The translations under genes and the position numbers were made by a program. A model generated the notes under the pieces. That model was not told the DNA's origin and ran no database searches. It saw only the letters and a list, made by a program, of their open reading frames with translations. Positions 1-8,300 of a stretch of DNA of 32,603 nt are shown here, piece by piece. How positions within the stretch are numbered: the stretch's first letter is position 1; each line of letters begins with the position of its first letter. This stretch comes from JAZRUF01 sp045636205 (lineage in GTDB: Bacteria; Bacillota; Clostridia; Oscillospirales; JAAYXM01): NCBI GenBank assembly GCA_045636205.1, contig JAZTXE010000075.1, positions 1 through 32,603 of the forward strand. The letters are read 5' to 3'.

Positions 1-791
1 GAGAGGGTGAGCTTGTTGCGCGGGTCACATATGTCGGTTCCAAAGAAGAGCTTATCCTGGAACTCCTCTAAGAATGCGTAACCAAATTCAGGGTCACGCA
101 TGATAGCGTTTTCACCGCTGCCTGCGGACAGGTCGCCGAGTAGGTTTGGATACTTGCGCAGAAGCTCAACGGTTCTGCCTCCCAGAACGACTTTTCCGGT
201 CGGATAGCCTTTGCGAAGCTCCTCGGTGCAGTCACCGCTTATTTCTGCCCAGAACTTCTGGGAATGACCTAAAATTTTGAGGTTGGGGAACTTCTGCAGT
301 GCACGCTCAAGCTTGGGAAGACCCAGTGAGTCGATAAGACCATAGTCGTTTCTGTAATTACCTATATGTATAGTAACCGGCATATTGCATTTTTCTGCAT
401 GGTAGAACAGGTTTTCGACCAGTGGGTCATCCATATCCATATTGCAGCACAGCTCGCCGATGCCCTTTGCGCCCATTTTCTTGTAATGCTCAATGAAATA
501 GCTGAAATCTAAATCAGGTGAGTTTTTCATCATGCGCGGGTCTAAGTTGCAGAACCAGTCATATGTTTCTGGATGCGCCTGAACCATGTCGTAAGACATC
601 TCGTTTGTAATCTGATAAGCAACGCTTTCGTGATGCACGGTCGGAAGCTGAATACCAAATTCAATGCCTAAATGGTCGTACATTTTGCGCAACTCTTCCG
701 GGGTGGTAAAATCTCCACCACCAACGCGGTCAATGTACTTCTTGGGTGTGGAGTGAACGTGAATGTCAATCTTTTTAACAAGTGTAGCCAT
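1..791 (-). CDS. Amidohydrolase-family metal-dependent hydrolase (C-terminus cut off by window edge)
   Basis: The minus-strand frame is open from an ATG at 791 to the window edge, so about 263 residues are visible and the C-terminus is missing. The N-terminus reads MATLVKKIDIHVHSTP, where HVH is the HxH metal site of the amidohydrolase superfamily. Further on are PVTIHIG and KILGHSQKFW, likely further metal ligands or catalytic histidines, and LFFGTDICDP near the edge, matching the late catalytic Asp of Amidohydro_2-type proteins. A GGAGGGCC ribosome site precedes the ATG. It lies 57 nt downstream of nanE on the same strand and probably shares its transcript. That pairing suggests work on a sugar-derived or amide substrate, but the substrate cannot be read. 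The family includes decarboxylases as well as hydrolases. Confidence 0.85.
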   Translation of the reverse strand, partial: MATLVKKIDIHVHSTPKKYIDRVGGGDFTTPEELRKMYDHLGIEFGIQLPTVHHESVAYQITNEMSYDMVQAHPETYDWFCNLDPRMMKNSPDLDFSYFIEHYKKMGAKGIGELCCNMDMDDPLVENLFYHAEKCNMPVTIHIGNYRNDYGLIDSLGLPKLERALQKFPNLKILGHSQKFWAEISGDCTEELRKGYPTGKVVLGGRTVELLRKYPNLLGDLSAGSGENAIMRDPEFGYAFLEEFQDKLFFGTDICDPRNKLTL

Positions 792-817
792 AACATGGCC
801 CTCCTTTGTATATGTAA

Positions 818-835
818 TGCGCCGCATACGGCGCA
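818..835. repeat. Short GC-rich hairpin between nanE and the amidohydrolase gene
   Basis: TGCGCCG-cata-CGGCGCA is a perfect 7-bp stem with a 4-nt loop. In the minus-strand transcript it is not followed by a U tract, so it is unlikely to be an efficient intrinsic terminator. It may be a processing or stability element that sets the relative level of the two cistrons. The function is inferred. Confidence 0.5.
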
Positions 836-848
836 AAAGAAATACTTT

Positions 849-1538
849 TTAAGATATTGCAGCGACGTATTTTTTTGTTATCTCCATCGGGCGAGTTATT
901 GCACTGCCTACAACTGCCGCGTGTATTCCCGGAATGTTCATAACCTTTTTTAGCTCTTCGGGGCTCCATATGCCGCCCTCTGCAATTACCGGGATGTGGA
1001 TTTCCACACCGAGCTTTGCTATAAATTCAAAGTCCGGAATTTTAATTCCGGTTGTGTCCTCTGTATAACCGCGCAGAGTAGTGCCTACGCAGTCAAAGCC
1101 GAGCTCAACCGCGCGAAACGCGTCTTCAAACGTAGCACAATCTGCCATAAAAAGCTGATTGGGATACTTTTTTCGTATATCCGGGAAATCCTCAGCTATG
1201 GTTCTGCCGGTCGGTCGGGTCCGGTTGGTCGCATCCATCGCGATGACCTCAACGCCTGCGGAAACAAGCTCGTCAACCTCGGCGACTGTAGGCGTGATGT
1301 AAACATCGCAGTTTTCATGTGAGCGCTTTATTATTCCTATCATCGGCAAATCCACAATTTTGCGGATGTCGCAAATATCCGCGATTGAATTTGCGCGTAT
1401 ACCTGCAGCACCGCCGAGCTTTGCAGCATATGCCATGCGTGACATGATATACGGGCTGTGCAGAGGTTCGTCGCTGAGTGCTTGGCAGGAAACAATGAGT
1501 TTTCCTTCGGTGGCTTTAAAGAAATCGGGTTTTTGCAT
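849..1538 (-). CDS. nanE: Putative N-acetylmannosamine-6-phosphate 2-epimerase
   Basis: The 229-residue protein matches NanE in length and motifs. These enzymes convert ManNAc-6-P to GlcNAc-6-P in sialic acid and amino-sugar catabolism in the cytoplasm, using a TIM barrel. Visible features are IVSCQAL near the N-terminus, GAAGIRANS, the GIIKR stretch with a likely catalytic Lys at about residue 71, MDATNR, GTTLRGYT, and PVIAEGG with the likely catalytic Glu, followed by HAAVVGSAITRP for phosphate binding. The ATG has AAAGGAG 8 nt upstream. A sigma-A promoter lies at 1580-1608. The other nan genes (nanA, nanK, transporter) are not in view, so the pathway is inferred from this gene alone. Confidence 0.92.
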   Translation of the reverse strand: MQKPDFFKATEGKLIVSCQALSDEPLHSPYIMSRMAYAAKLGGAAGIRANSIADICDIRKIVDLPMIGIIKRSHENCDVYITPTVAEVDELVSAGVEVIAMDATNRTRPTGRTIAEDFPDIRKKYPNQLFMADCATFEDAFRAVELGFDCVGTTLRGYTEDTTGIKIPDFEFIAKLGVEIHIPVIAEGGIWSPEELKKVMNIPGIHAAVVGSAITRPMEITKKYVAAIS

Positions 1539-1579
1539 AAAAAAATACTCCTTTTTCTTACAGCCGCAAGTACAGCTGT

Positions 1580-1608
1580 ATTTTAGTATATTGATATTTT
1601 AAAGTCAA
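1580..1608 (-). promoter_or_regulatory. Sigma-A promoter of nanE
   Basis: On the minus strand TTGACT (1603-1608) and TAAAAT (1580-1585) are separated by 17 nt, about 45 nt upstream of the nanE start codon. Confidence 0.7.
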
Positions 1609-1743
1609 GGGTTTTTATAGTTTATGCAAAGAAAAATACAAAAATACGAGTTAAGAAGAGAATGCGGTAAATTTGGACGCGGCGCAAATGTCAAAATAAA
1701 CAAAAAAAACGAATATTTTACGAAAGAAAGCGTGTCTTTGACG

Positions 1744-1772
1744 TTGCAAATAATAAATTACTTTGCTATAAT
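1744..1772 (+). promoter_or_regulatory. Sigma-A promoter of the ATPase/2-oxoacid oxidoreductase operon
   Basis: TTGCAA (1744-1749) and a perfect TATAAT (1767-1772) are 17 nt apart, about 30 nt upstream of the GTG start at 1802. No other strong promoter is visible before the ferredoxin gene, so this probably drives all five genes up to the terminator at 5092. Confidence 0.7.
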
Positions 1773-1801
1773 AATATATTATCCGGTAAGAAAAAAGGCG
1801 G

Positions 1802-2470
1802 GTGACGAGTATCAACGGCAAAAAAATAACTGTATTCGCAGGTCACTACGGCAGCGGAAAAACGAATCTGGCGGTAAATTATGCGCTGAAGCTCAGAGAG
1901 AGTGGCGAGGACGTATCCGTGTGCGATTTGGATATTGTAAATCCGTATTTCCGCACTAAGGACAGTGAGAAGCTCTTGGGTGAGCGCGGCATAAGAATGA
2001 TAGCATCCGAGTTTGCAAACTCAAATGTGGATTTGCCGGCGATTCCCTCTGCTGCATACTCTATTTTCTCATCTCCCGGGTATTCAGTTGTGGATTTGGG
2101 CGGTGATGATCGCGGCGCATATGCGCTCGGGCGTTTCGCTGAGCTTCTGGAGGAGTGTGATGACTATCACATGCTCCTTGTAATAAGCATGTATCGCCCG
2201 GATACACGCACATCCGAGGATACTATTGAGGTAATGCGCGAGATAGAAGAGGCTTGTCATGTGAAATTTAACGGAGTTGTAAATAACTCTAATTTAGGAA
2301 AGCTGACGAGCGAGGCGCATGTTAAGGCTTCAGTAAGCTATGCCGATGAGGTCTGCAAAATGGCGGGGATCCCGCTTGTTATGACTGCGTATCCGGAGGA
2401 GCTTGGCGCTGTTGATGTGCCTAATCCTTTCCCGGTTCGTATATATACCAAGGAATATTGGAATAAGTAA
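1802..2470 (+). CDS. P-loop ATPase (MinD/CobQ-like) leading the 2-oxoacid oxidoreductase operon
   Basis: The 222-residue protein starts at GTG, with an AAGGCGG ribosome site just upstream. Residues 14-21 are a Walker A motif (GHYGSGKT), followed by CDLDIVNPYFRT resembling the switch region of MinD/CobQ/SIMIBI ATPases, and by VVDLGGDDRG near residue 96 as Walker B/switch II. FNGVVNNSNL fits a base-specificity segment. There is no membrane segment and no FeS cysteine motif. It is 35 nt upstream of the ferredoxin gene and cotranscribed with four oxidoreductase subunits, which suggests a role in assembly or cofactor loading of that complex. That role is inference, and the biochemical function of this family is not known to me. 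A stand-alone partition role is less likely because no parB is present. Confidence 0.85.
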   Translation: MTSINGKKITVFAGHYGSGKTNLAVNYALKLRESGEDVSVCDLDIVNPYFRTKDSEKLLGERGIRMIASEFANSNVDLPAIPSAAYSIFSSPGYSVVDLGGDDRGAYALGRFAELLEECDDYHMLLVISMYRPDTRTSEDTIEVMREIEEACHVKFNGVVNNSNLGKLTSEAHVKASVSYADEVCKMAGIPLVMTAYPEELGAVDVPNPFPVRIYTKEYWNK

Positions 2471-2505
2471 AATTTTGTCTTTAGCATATAAGGAGGTACA
2501 TATTT

Positions 2506-2712
2506 ATGCCAAAGGTAACTTTCCGTGAGGACGAGTGTAAGGGCTGTGGATTATGTGTCCATGTATGTCCGAAGAAGATTCTTGAGATGGCTCAGGATCG
2601 TATTAACAAAAAAGGCTTTAATCCTGCTCAGATGGCGGAGCCTGAGAAGTGCATAGGCTGTGCTATTTGTGCAACAATGTGCCCGGATGTAGTCATCCGA
2701 GTAGAGAAGTAG
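2506..2712 (+). CDS. korD: 2-oxoacid:ferredoxin oxidoreductase, delta (ferredoxin-like) subunit
   Basis: The 68-residue protein carries two classical 4Fe-4S motifs: CKGCGLCVHVCP near the N-terminus and CIGCAICATMCP near the C-terminus. It is the electron-transfer subunit that passes electrons from the TPP-bearing core to soluble ferredoxin. A near-perfect AAGGAGG ribosome site precedes the ATG. It lies 20 nt before the alpha subunit, and the order delta-alpha-beta-gamma matches KOR/VOR operons of Clostridia. A generic ferredoxin would have the same motifs; the operon position decides the assignment. Confidence 0.9.
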   Translation: MPKVTFREDECKGCGLCVHVCPKKILEMAQDRINKKGFNPAQMAEPEKCIGCAICATMCPDVVIRVEK

Positions 2713-2732
2713 AAGGGGAGGTTTGAAATCAG

Positions 2733-3797
2733 ATGAGCGAGAAAGTTTTGATGAAAGGTAACGAAGCTTTGGCGGAAGCTGCTATTCGTGCAGGCTGCCG
2801 TTACTTCTTCGGCTATCCTATAACCCCGCAGACTGAGGTTGCAGCGTACCTTGCAAAGCATATGCGCAAGGCTGGCGGCACCTTCCTTCAGGCAGAGAGT
2901 GAGGTCGCAGCTATCAATATGGTGCTCGGTGCAGCATCAACGGGTAAGCGTGTTCTTACCTCAAGCTCAAGCCCCGGAATTTCACTCAAGAGCGAGGGTA
3001 TATCCTATCTGGTAGGTTGTGACCTGCCGGCTGTTATCGTAAACATCCAGCGCGGCGGTCCGGGTCTTGGCGGCATTCAGCCGTCTCAGTCTGACTATAA
3101 TCAGGCGACCCGCGGCTTAGGTCATGGTGACTTCCACCTGCCGATACTCGCACCCAGCACGGTTCAGGAAATGGTATCTCTTACATATGAGGCTTTTGAT
3201 ATAGCTGATATGTATCGTACCCCTGTCATGATTCTGGGTGACGGTATCTTAGGTCAGATGATGGAGCCGGTAGAGTTCCCCGAGGGAACCGGACGTGAGC
3301 TTCCTGAGAAGACTTGGGCGGTTACCGGAACCGAGGGCAAGCGCAAAAAAAATATCGTAAATTCACTCTATCTGCAGCCGGAAGAGCTGGAAAAGATGAA
3401 CTTTGAGCGTTATGAGCGCTATGCAAAGATTCAGGCAAACGAGCAGAAGGCAGAGCTGTTTATGACCGACGATGCGGATATTGTTATCGTCGCATTTGGC
3501 GCAGCTGCACGTATTGCAAAGAATGCAGTTATTGCGGCACGTGAGCAGGGCATCAAGGTGGGTATCATCCGCCCGATTACGCTCTGGCCGTTCCCTGTTG
3601 ACGCTATTAAGAACGCTGCAAAAACCTGCAAGGCATTCTTGAGTGTTGAGCTTAATATGGGACAAATGATAGATGATATTCGTCTGGCATGCGAGTGTTC
3701 AAAACCTGTTCACTTGTGCAACCGTACCGGCGGTATGATTGTAAAGCCGGAGGAAGTCCTTGCAAAAATTACCGAGATAGCAGGAGGTATGAACTGA
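2733..3797 (+). CDS. korA: 2-oxoacid:ferredoxin oxidoreductase, alpha subunit (KorA/VorB-like)
   Basis: At 354 residues this matches the alpha subunit of 2-oxoglutarate or branched-chain 2-oxoacid:ferredoxin oxidoreductases. KGNEALAEAAIRAGC and YPITPQTE at the N-terminus are typical of the pyrimidine-binding domain. ESEVAAINMVLGA, SSSPGISLKSEG and NIQRGGPGLGG follow, then a C-terminal transketolase-like domain with GIIRPITLWPFP. The complex oxidatively decarboxylates a 2-oxoacid to acyl-CoA with reduction of ferredoxin, or runs in reverse. The start codon follows an AGGGGAGG ribosome site. Its stop overlaps the beta-subunit start by one base (TGATG). The exact 2-oxoacid (2-oxoglutarate or branched-chain) cannot be told from sequence; annotation pipelines often call this form VorB. 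Confidence 0.9.
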   Translation: MSEKVLMKGNEALAEAAIRAGCRYFFGYPITPQTEVAAYLAKHMRKAGGTFLQAESEVAAINMVLGAASTGKRVLTSSSSPGISLKSEGISYLVGCDLPAVIVNIQRGGPGLGGIQPSQSDYNQATRGLGHGDFHLPILAPSTVQEMVSLTYEAFDIADMYRTPVMILGDGILGQMMEPVEFPEGTGRELPEKTWAVTGTEGKRKKNIVNSLYLQPEELEKMNFERYERYAKIQANEQKAELFMTDDADIVIVAFGAAARIAKNAVIAAREQGIKVGIIRPITLWPFPVDAIKNAAKTCKAFLSVELNMGQMIDDIRLACECSKPVHLCNRTGGMIVKPEEVLAKITEIAGGMN

Positions 3798-4552
3798 TGG
3801 CAGTGGTATTTGACAGACCTAAAGCGCTGGCGGACGTTCCGTTCCATTACTGCCCCGGCTGCACCCACGGTATAATTCACCGTCTGGTAGCTGAGGTTAT
3901 GGATGAGCTGGATATTACCGGACGCACTATCGGCGTAGCACCGGTAGGCTGCAGCGTTATGGCTTATAACTATTTTAATTGCGATATGACAGAAGCCGCG
4001 CACGGACGTGCACCGGCTATGGCAACCGGCATCAAGCGTGCTCTGCCGGAAAACGTTGTATTCACTTATCAGGGTGATGGCGACCTTGCGGCAATTGGTA
4101 CGGCTGAAACCGTTCACGCAGCAACCCGCGGTGAGAATATAACCGTAATATTTGTAAACAACGCGATTTACGGCATGACCGGCGGTCAGATGGCACCAAC
4201 CACTCTGCCCGGTCAGATTACGCAGACCACTCCGTTCGGACGTGACACTTCACTTGAAGGTCATCCGGTACGTGTGTGCGAAATGCTCTCAACACTTGAC
4301 GGTGTAGCATACGCAGAGCGTGTAGCGATGGACAGCGTTGCGCACGTAAATCAGGCAAAAAAGGCAATCCGCAAAGCATTCCAAAATCAGCTGGACAATA
4401 AGGGTTTCTCAATTGTTGAGGTTCTGTCCACCTGCCCGACAAACTGGGGTCTTTCACCGGTAAAGGCACTGGATTGGCTTCGTGAAAACATGATGCCACA
4501 TTATCCGCTGGGCGTATATAAAGATAAAGATGCGGAGGCGAAAAAGGCATGA
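3797..4552 (+). CDS. korB: 2-oxoacid:ferredoxin oxidoreductase, beta subunit (TPP-binding)
   Basis: The 251-residue protein starts at the ATG overlapping the korA stop, with CAGGAGG 9 nt upstream. An in-frame upstream start at 3689 would lie deep inside korA and is rejected. FHYCPGCTHG near residue 17 and APVGCS are typical of the beta subunit. GDGDLAAIGTAE with the later NNAIYGMTGGQ forms the TPP/Mg2+-binding motif (GDGD...N). PTTLPGQITQTTPFGRD follows as in KorB/VorA proteins. It is the catalytic thiamine-diphosphate subunit and pairs with the alpha subunit. Its stop overlaps the gamma start in an ATGA, indicating translational coupling. Confidence 0.92.
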   Translation: MAVVFDRPKALADVPFHYCPGCTHGIIHRLVAEVMDELDITGRTIGVAPVGCSVMAYNYFNCDMTEAAHGRAPAMATGIKRALPENVVFTYQGDGDLAAIGTAETVHAATRGENITVIFVNNAIYGMTGGQMAPTTLPGQITQTTPFGRDTSLEGHPVRVCEMLSTLDGVAYAERVAMDSVAHVNQAKKAIRKAFQNQLDNKGFSIVEVLSTCPTNWGLSPVKALDWLRENMMPHYPLGVYKDKDAEAKKA

Positions 4553-5085
4553 AAAATGAAATAGTCATTGCAGGATTTGGCGGACAGGGTATTCTGTTCT
4601 CCGGCAAAATCTTGGTTTACGCGGGCATGATGGACGGTCATCAGGTAAGCTGGTTGCCCTCCTACGGCCCGGAAATGCGTGGCGGTACTGCAAACTGCAG
4701 TGTTATCATAAGTGATGATCCGATCGGTTCACCGATAGTAAACGATCCTGAAGTTCTGATAGCGATGAACCTGCCGTCACTTGATAAATTCGAAAACGCT
4801 ATAGTAAAGGGTGGAATGGCATTTATTGACAGCACCCTTATCACCCGCAAGGTTGAGCGTGACGATGTAAAGTGCTTCTACATCCCCTGCACTCAGATGG
4901 CGAGTGACAACGGTATGACCGGCCTTGCCAACATGATTATGCTGGGTAAGGTTGTAAAAGAGCTTGAAAGCTGCAACCTGGAAACCATATTCAACGCAAT
5001 CCGCAAGGTTGTTCCTGAGCGTAAAAAAGATATGCTTGAGAAGAACATCAAAGCGGTTGAAATGGGCTACAATTACGTAGGTTAA
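4549..5085 (+). CDS. korC: 2-oxoacid:ferredoxin oxidoreductase, gamma subunit
   Basis: The 178-residue protein begins with EIVIAGFGGQGILFSGK, the glycine-rich signature of the POR/KOR gamma domain (CoA-binding region). SYGPEMRGGTANCSVIISDD follows, also characteristic. The ATG overlaps the beta-subunit stop (ATGA, 4549-4552). It completes a four-subunit enzyme in the order delta, alpha, beta, gamma and is the last gene before a strong terminator at 5092-5128. Length and motifs are normal for the family. Confidence 0.92.
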   Translation: MKNEIVIAGFGGQGILFSGKILVYAGMMDGHQVSWLPSYGPEMRGGTANCSVIISDDPIGSPIVNDPEVLIAMNLPSLDKFENAIVKGGMAFIDSTLITRKVERDDVKCFYIPCTQMASDNGMTGLANMIMLGKVVKELESCNLETIFNAIRKVVPERKKDMLEKNIKAVEMGYNYVG

Positions 5086-5091
5086 AAAATA

Positions 5092-5128
5092 AAAACGCCT
5101 TGGGAACTTTGTTTTCCAAGGCGTTTTG
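5092..5128 (+). terminator. Intrinsic terminator after korC
   Basis: AAAACGCCTTGG and CCAAGGCGTTTT form a perfect 12-bp stem around a loop of about 11 nt, ending in a T tract. The next gene's ribosome site begins only a few bases later, at 5132. Confidence 0.85.
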
Positions 5129-5146
5129 TGTAAGGAGAGATTGCTT

Positions 5147-6139
5147 GTGCGTATTGAATATAAAAAGCTTGAAGATACGTTTTATAGAATTCTTATAAGC
5201 CGAGGCGCGCCTGAGGCTAAGGCGCGCCGGAGTGCCGAAATATTTGCCGAGAACAGTTTAGACGGCGTTTATTCCCATGGCGCAAACCGTTTTCCAATGT
5301 TTGTCGAGTATATAGACAAGGGATATATAAAACTTGATGCCGAGCCAGAGAAGATAGCATCACTTGGCGCGATTGAGCAGTGGGACGGAAATGAGGGCAT
5401 TGGAAACACAAATGCGGAGATTGCAATGAATCGTGCGATGGAGCTTGCGCGCGAGTACGGTATCGGATGCGTTGCGCTGAGAAACACCAATCATTGGATG
5501 CGCGGCGGGACGTATGGTCTGCAGGCGGCACGTGCAGGATTTGTCGGCATTTGTTGGACAAATACCATGCCTAATATGCCCGCGTGGGGTGCAACTGACT
5601 GCCGCATAGGAAATAACCCTCTTGTGTTCGCAGTTCCGTACAAGGATACCCCTGTTCTGGTTGATGCTGCTATGAGCCAGTTTGCCTACGGTGCGCTTGA
5701 GAGATACCGCCTTGCGGATAAAGAGCTTCCGCTTCCGGGCGGATATGATGAGAGCGGTGAGCTGACCTGCAATCCCGGCGACATTGAAAAAACACGGCGC
5801 TTACTTCCGATGGGATATTGGAAAGGTTGTGCTTTTTCCGTCGCACTCGATTTGATAGCTGCGGTTATATCCGGCGGGTTCAGCACTTGTCAGGTCGGAA
5901 AAAATGTCACGGACGAGCACTGCCTGTGCCAGATATTTATTGCGCTTGACCCGAAGCTTAATCCGAATGCAGAGGCGATTATAGAGGAAACTCTTGAGAA
6001 CGTCCGCGCATCGGACAGGTCAGATGCAGATGAGGCTGTGCGCTGCCCAGGCGACGGTATGCATGCAAAACGTGAGGACAACTTAAAAAACGGCATCCCG
6101 ATAGATGAACGTGTTTGGAATATACTTCAAAACCTTTGA
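5147..6139 (+). CDS. Ldh_2 (malate/L-lactate dehydrogenase) family oxidoreductase, YiaK/DlgD-like
   Basis: I place the start at GTG 5147, giving 330 residues, because TAAGGAGAG sits 9 nt upstream; an in-frame ATG at 5126 would lie inside the korC terminator. Family signs are SHGANRFPMFVEYI near residue 46 (catalytic His region), NTNHWMRGGTYG around residue 115, ICWTNTMPNMPAWG, IGNNPLVFAVP, and LPMGYWKGCAFSVALDLIAA. This family reduces 2-oxoacids with NAD(P)H using a fold distinct from classical lactate dehydrogenase. The closest remembered subgroup is 2,3-diketo-L-gulonate reductase, based on the GYWKG segment. It lies between an energy-metabolism operon and a glycosidase, so a role in sugar-acid catabolism is plausible but unproven. 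Confidence 0.87.
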   Translation: MRIEYKKLEDTFYRILISRGAPEAKARRSAEIFAENSLDGVYSHGANRFPMFVEYIDKGYIKLDAEPEKIASLGAIEQWDGNEGIGNTNAEIAMNRAMELAREYGIGCVALRNTNHWMRGGTYGLQAARAGFVGICWTNTMPNMPAWGATDCRIGNNPLVFAVPYKDTPVLVDAAMSQFAYGALERYRLADKELPLPGGYDESGELTCNPGDIEKTRRLLPMGYWKGCAFSVALDLIAAVISGGFSTCQVGKNVTDEHCLCQIFIALDPKLNPNAEAIIEETLENVRASDRSDADEAVRCPGDGMHAKREDNLKNGIPIDERVWNILQNL

Positions 6140-6160
6140 TATGTAACAAATTGACCGAAG

Positions 6161-6206
6161 CTTCCAACAAAATGGTATTGGAAGATAAGTTGCAAATTGG
6201 TATACT
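6161..6206 (+). promoter_or_regulatory. Promoter of the glycosidase gene with an overlapping inverted repeat
   Basis: TTGGAA (6178-6183) and TATACT (6201-6206) are 17 nt apart. The inverted repeat CTTCCAA (6161-6167) / TTGGAAG (6178-6184) covers the -35 element. With no U tract after it, an operator fits better than a terminator. Confidence 0.6.
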
Positions 6207-6239
6207 GTAGGCAAATGAAGTGAAAGGATTTGTTGTGAT

Positions 6240-8291
6240 ATGCCGCAGGATAAAATACAAGATAACTCATGGAATCAAGCCTATACCTGGTTATGGTACA
6301 ATGATGAAGAAATATTCAATTATACCCAGGAGGATTGGGATAAAAGGGCAAAGGAACTCTATGACCGAGGAGTTACCATAGCATGTACATTCACTATTAC
6401 GCATTTTCGTATCGGATATTATCCGTACTGGAAGGAAATTAACGAGTGCATCCGCAAAATGGTTATTGCGTGCCATAAGTACGGTATCAAGCTGGTCGAG
6501 CACCACAGTGCGCACCTGACGCTCAATCTTCTGACAGATTTGGGTTGGAAGCGGCTGGAGGAAGATATTCTGACGTACGGCGCGGGGATAAGCAGCCGCG
6601 ATAACTGGAAGAAGGTTTTCCCATACCTGACGGTTTCGAGAATGATAGAGGGTAAATTCCTGCCAGACCTTGCGCAGATAGACGGTTCGACAGGTGAGCT
6701 TGCAACAAATGTATACGGTTCGTACAGCTTATGCTTTAACAATCCGGATTACCGCGAGATATATTTCAATTACGTAAAAGATGTCGTTAATTTGGGCATT
6801 GACGGCATTATGAATGACGATGTTCAGTATTTCGGAGATATGAAAGCGTGCACATGTAAGCACTGCCGGAAGCTCTTTAAGGAGCAGACCGGATATGACA
6901 TTCCGGACCCCGAGCACTGGGATGAGTTTTTCGAAAACTATGACAATCCGGCATATATTGCATGGAAGAAGTTTAAGTTTGACTCTACAGTGCGTATGTA
7001 CCGCGACCTGACCAAGCTGTATGACGAAATGGGGGTAAAGCTTTTGCGCCCCAACTACTGTTCGGACGTGCTTATGCATTGCTCGACAGCATATGCGTTT
7101 GACCGCTGCATGGATTTGTGGACTACGATATTCCAGGAGAACTGCTTCTCTGCGATTATCAAGCAGTCGTACATAAACTTCTACACAGAGGCAATTCACC
7201 GTTACGCGGCAGGAAGACGCTACAATGTCCCGTCAATGTCCGAGTTCTATCCGGACCGTGCGGATACGGTTTATTTTTGCTGGTCTCTTGCACGCAGCTG
7301 GGGACAACTGTACACAGGAACCAATGAGGGTATGGATAATACATCCATGGAAAGACCGTACCGTGAGTTTGAAAGAGAGAATATGCGCTTTTATACCGCG
7401 CCTGATAAGATAGCAGACGTAAGCTTCTATTTCTCGCAGAAGACCCGAGATTATACCGAGGATGCGATGGTAAGGTATATGCATAAGTTTATGGGCGGGA
7501 TGCAGGCGGCATATGTATCCGGCTTGAGCGTGGATATGGTGTTTGAGACCGACGATATAGAAGAGCTTATGCGACATGAGACGATAGTTCTCTCTCATGT
7601 GGCAATGCTTGACGATGAAGAGATAAAGCGCTTTGCCGAGTATGCACGTCGCGGTGGCCGCATTATCATATTGGGTGAGTTTGCGCTCTTTAATGATGAC
7701 GGAAGTGCGAGAGACTATGATGCCGTACAGGCGCAATTCGGTGTTAAGTTTGAAAACAATAAGTCGCTAAAATGCGGAGACGGTGAGATTTGGCGGATGG
7801 ACTTTGCACCGTCAGAGAGTGAGTATCAGCCGACAATCTGGTGTCATCGACGCGTTGAGCACCCTGTACCTTCGGAAGTGGTGTTGTCCAAGTGGGAGAT
7901 GCAGAAGGCGGGTACCGGTGCGGTGCTTGCAAGTATAGTAGAGCCTAAACTGAGGATTGAGTGTGAAAACAATCGCGTGGTTCTGACGGGTTATGCGGTT
8001 GAGGGCGGACTTGCGCTGCATCTTGTAAACTTAAAGGATACGGTTGCGGAAAAAGCGGGTAAGACCGACCATAAGGAGATTATCCCGAACTTTACGACTG
8101 ATGGCGAGAAGATACCGGAGGCAAAGCTTACGGTTAAAATCCCGAATGGACTGAGCGTTTCCAAAGCGTATCTGCGCACACCAGAGCTTGATAAGGAAGT
8201 TGAGCTTGAGATTAGCGTAAATGCGGGTACAGCTAATATAACCGTACCCGGCGGACTCTTCTCAGGATACGCGCTTATTGCAGTTGAATAA
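6240..8291 (+). CDS. Putative glycoside hydrolase with GH42-like TIM barrel and trimerisation-like domain
   Basis: The 683-residue cytoplasmic protein has no signal peptide. The N-terminal half reads as a TIM barrel: ACTFTITHFRIGYYPYW, KYGIKLVEHHSAHL, and DGIMNDDVQYFGD near residues 187-199. CTCKHC at about 204-209 recalls the cysteine cluster that often follows the catalytic strand in GH42-like enzymes. Residues of about 447-480 (IVLSHVAMLDDEE, YARRGGRIIILGE) match the glutamine-amidotransferase-like trimerisation domain of beta-galactosidases. A beta-rich C-terminus follows. The two catalytic acids are not assigned; D in MNDDVQ is a candidate. The substrate is unknown. The ATG at 6240 follows AAAGGA and has its own promoter. 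GH-like but non-GH42 families remain possible. Confidence 0.7.
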   Translation: MPQDKIQDNSWNQAYTWLWYNDEEIFNYTQEDWDKRAKELYDRGVTIACTFTITHFRIGYYPYWKEINECIRKMVIACHKYGIKLVEHHSAHLTLNLLTDLGWKRLEEDILTYGAGISSRDNWKKVFPYLTVSRMIEGKFLPDLAQIDGSTGELATNVYGSYSLCFNNPDYREIYFNYVKDVVNLGIDGIMNDDVQYFGDMKACTCKHCRKLFKEQTGYDIPDPEHWDEFFENYDNPAYIAWKKFKFDSTVRMYRDLTKLYDEMGVKLLRPNYCSDVLMHCSTAYAFDRCMDLWTTIFQENCFSAIIKQSYINFYTEAIHRYAAGRRYNVPSMSEFYPDRADTVYFCWSLARSWGQLYTGTNEGMDNTSMERPYREFERENMRFYTAPDKIADVSFYFSQKTRDYTEDAMVRYMHKFMGGMQAAYVSGLSVDMVFETDDIEELMRHETIVLSHVAMLDDEEIKRFAEYARRGGRIIILGEFALFNDDGSARDYDAVQAQFGVKFENNKSLKCGDGEIWRMDFAPSESEYQPTIWCHRRVEHPVPSEVVLSKWEMQKAGTGAVLASIVEPKLRIECENNRVVLTGYAVEGGLALHLVNLKDTVAEKAGKTDHKEIIPNFTTDGEKIPEAKLTVKIPNGLSVSKAYLRTPELDKEVELEISVNAGTANITVPGGLFSGYALIAVE

Positions 8292-8300
8292 ACAGTATAT

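Noticed and set aside
3689..3796. N-terminal extension of the korB frame
   Set aside because: It lies inside korA. The ATG at 3797 has a good ribosome site and overlaps the korA stop, and the family N-terminus starts there.
7233..7736. 167-residue minus-strand frame within the glycosidase gene
   Set aside because: Antisense to a clearly coding region; no domain and no ribosome site.
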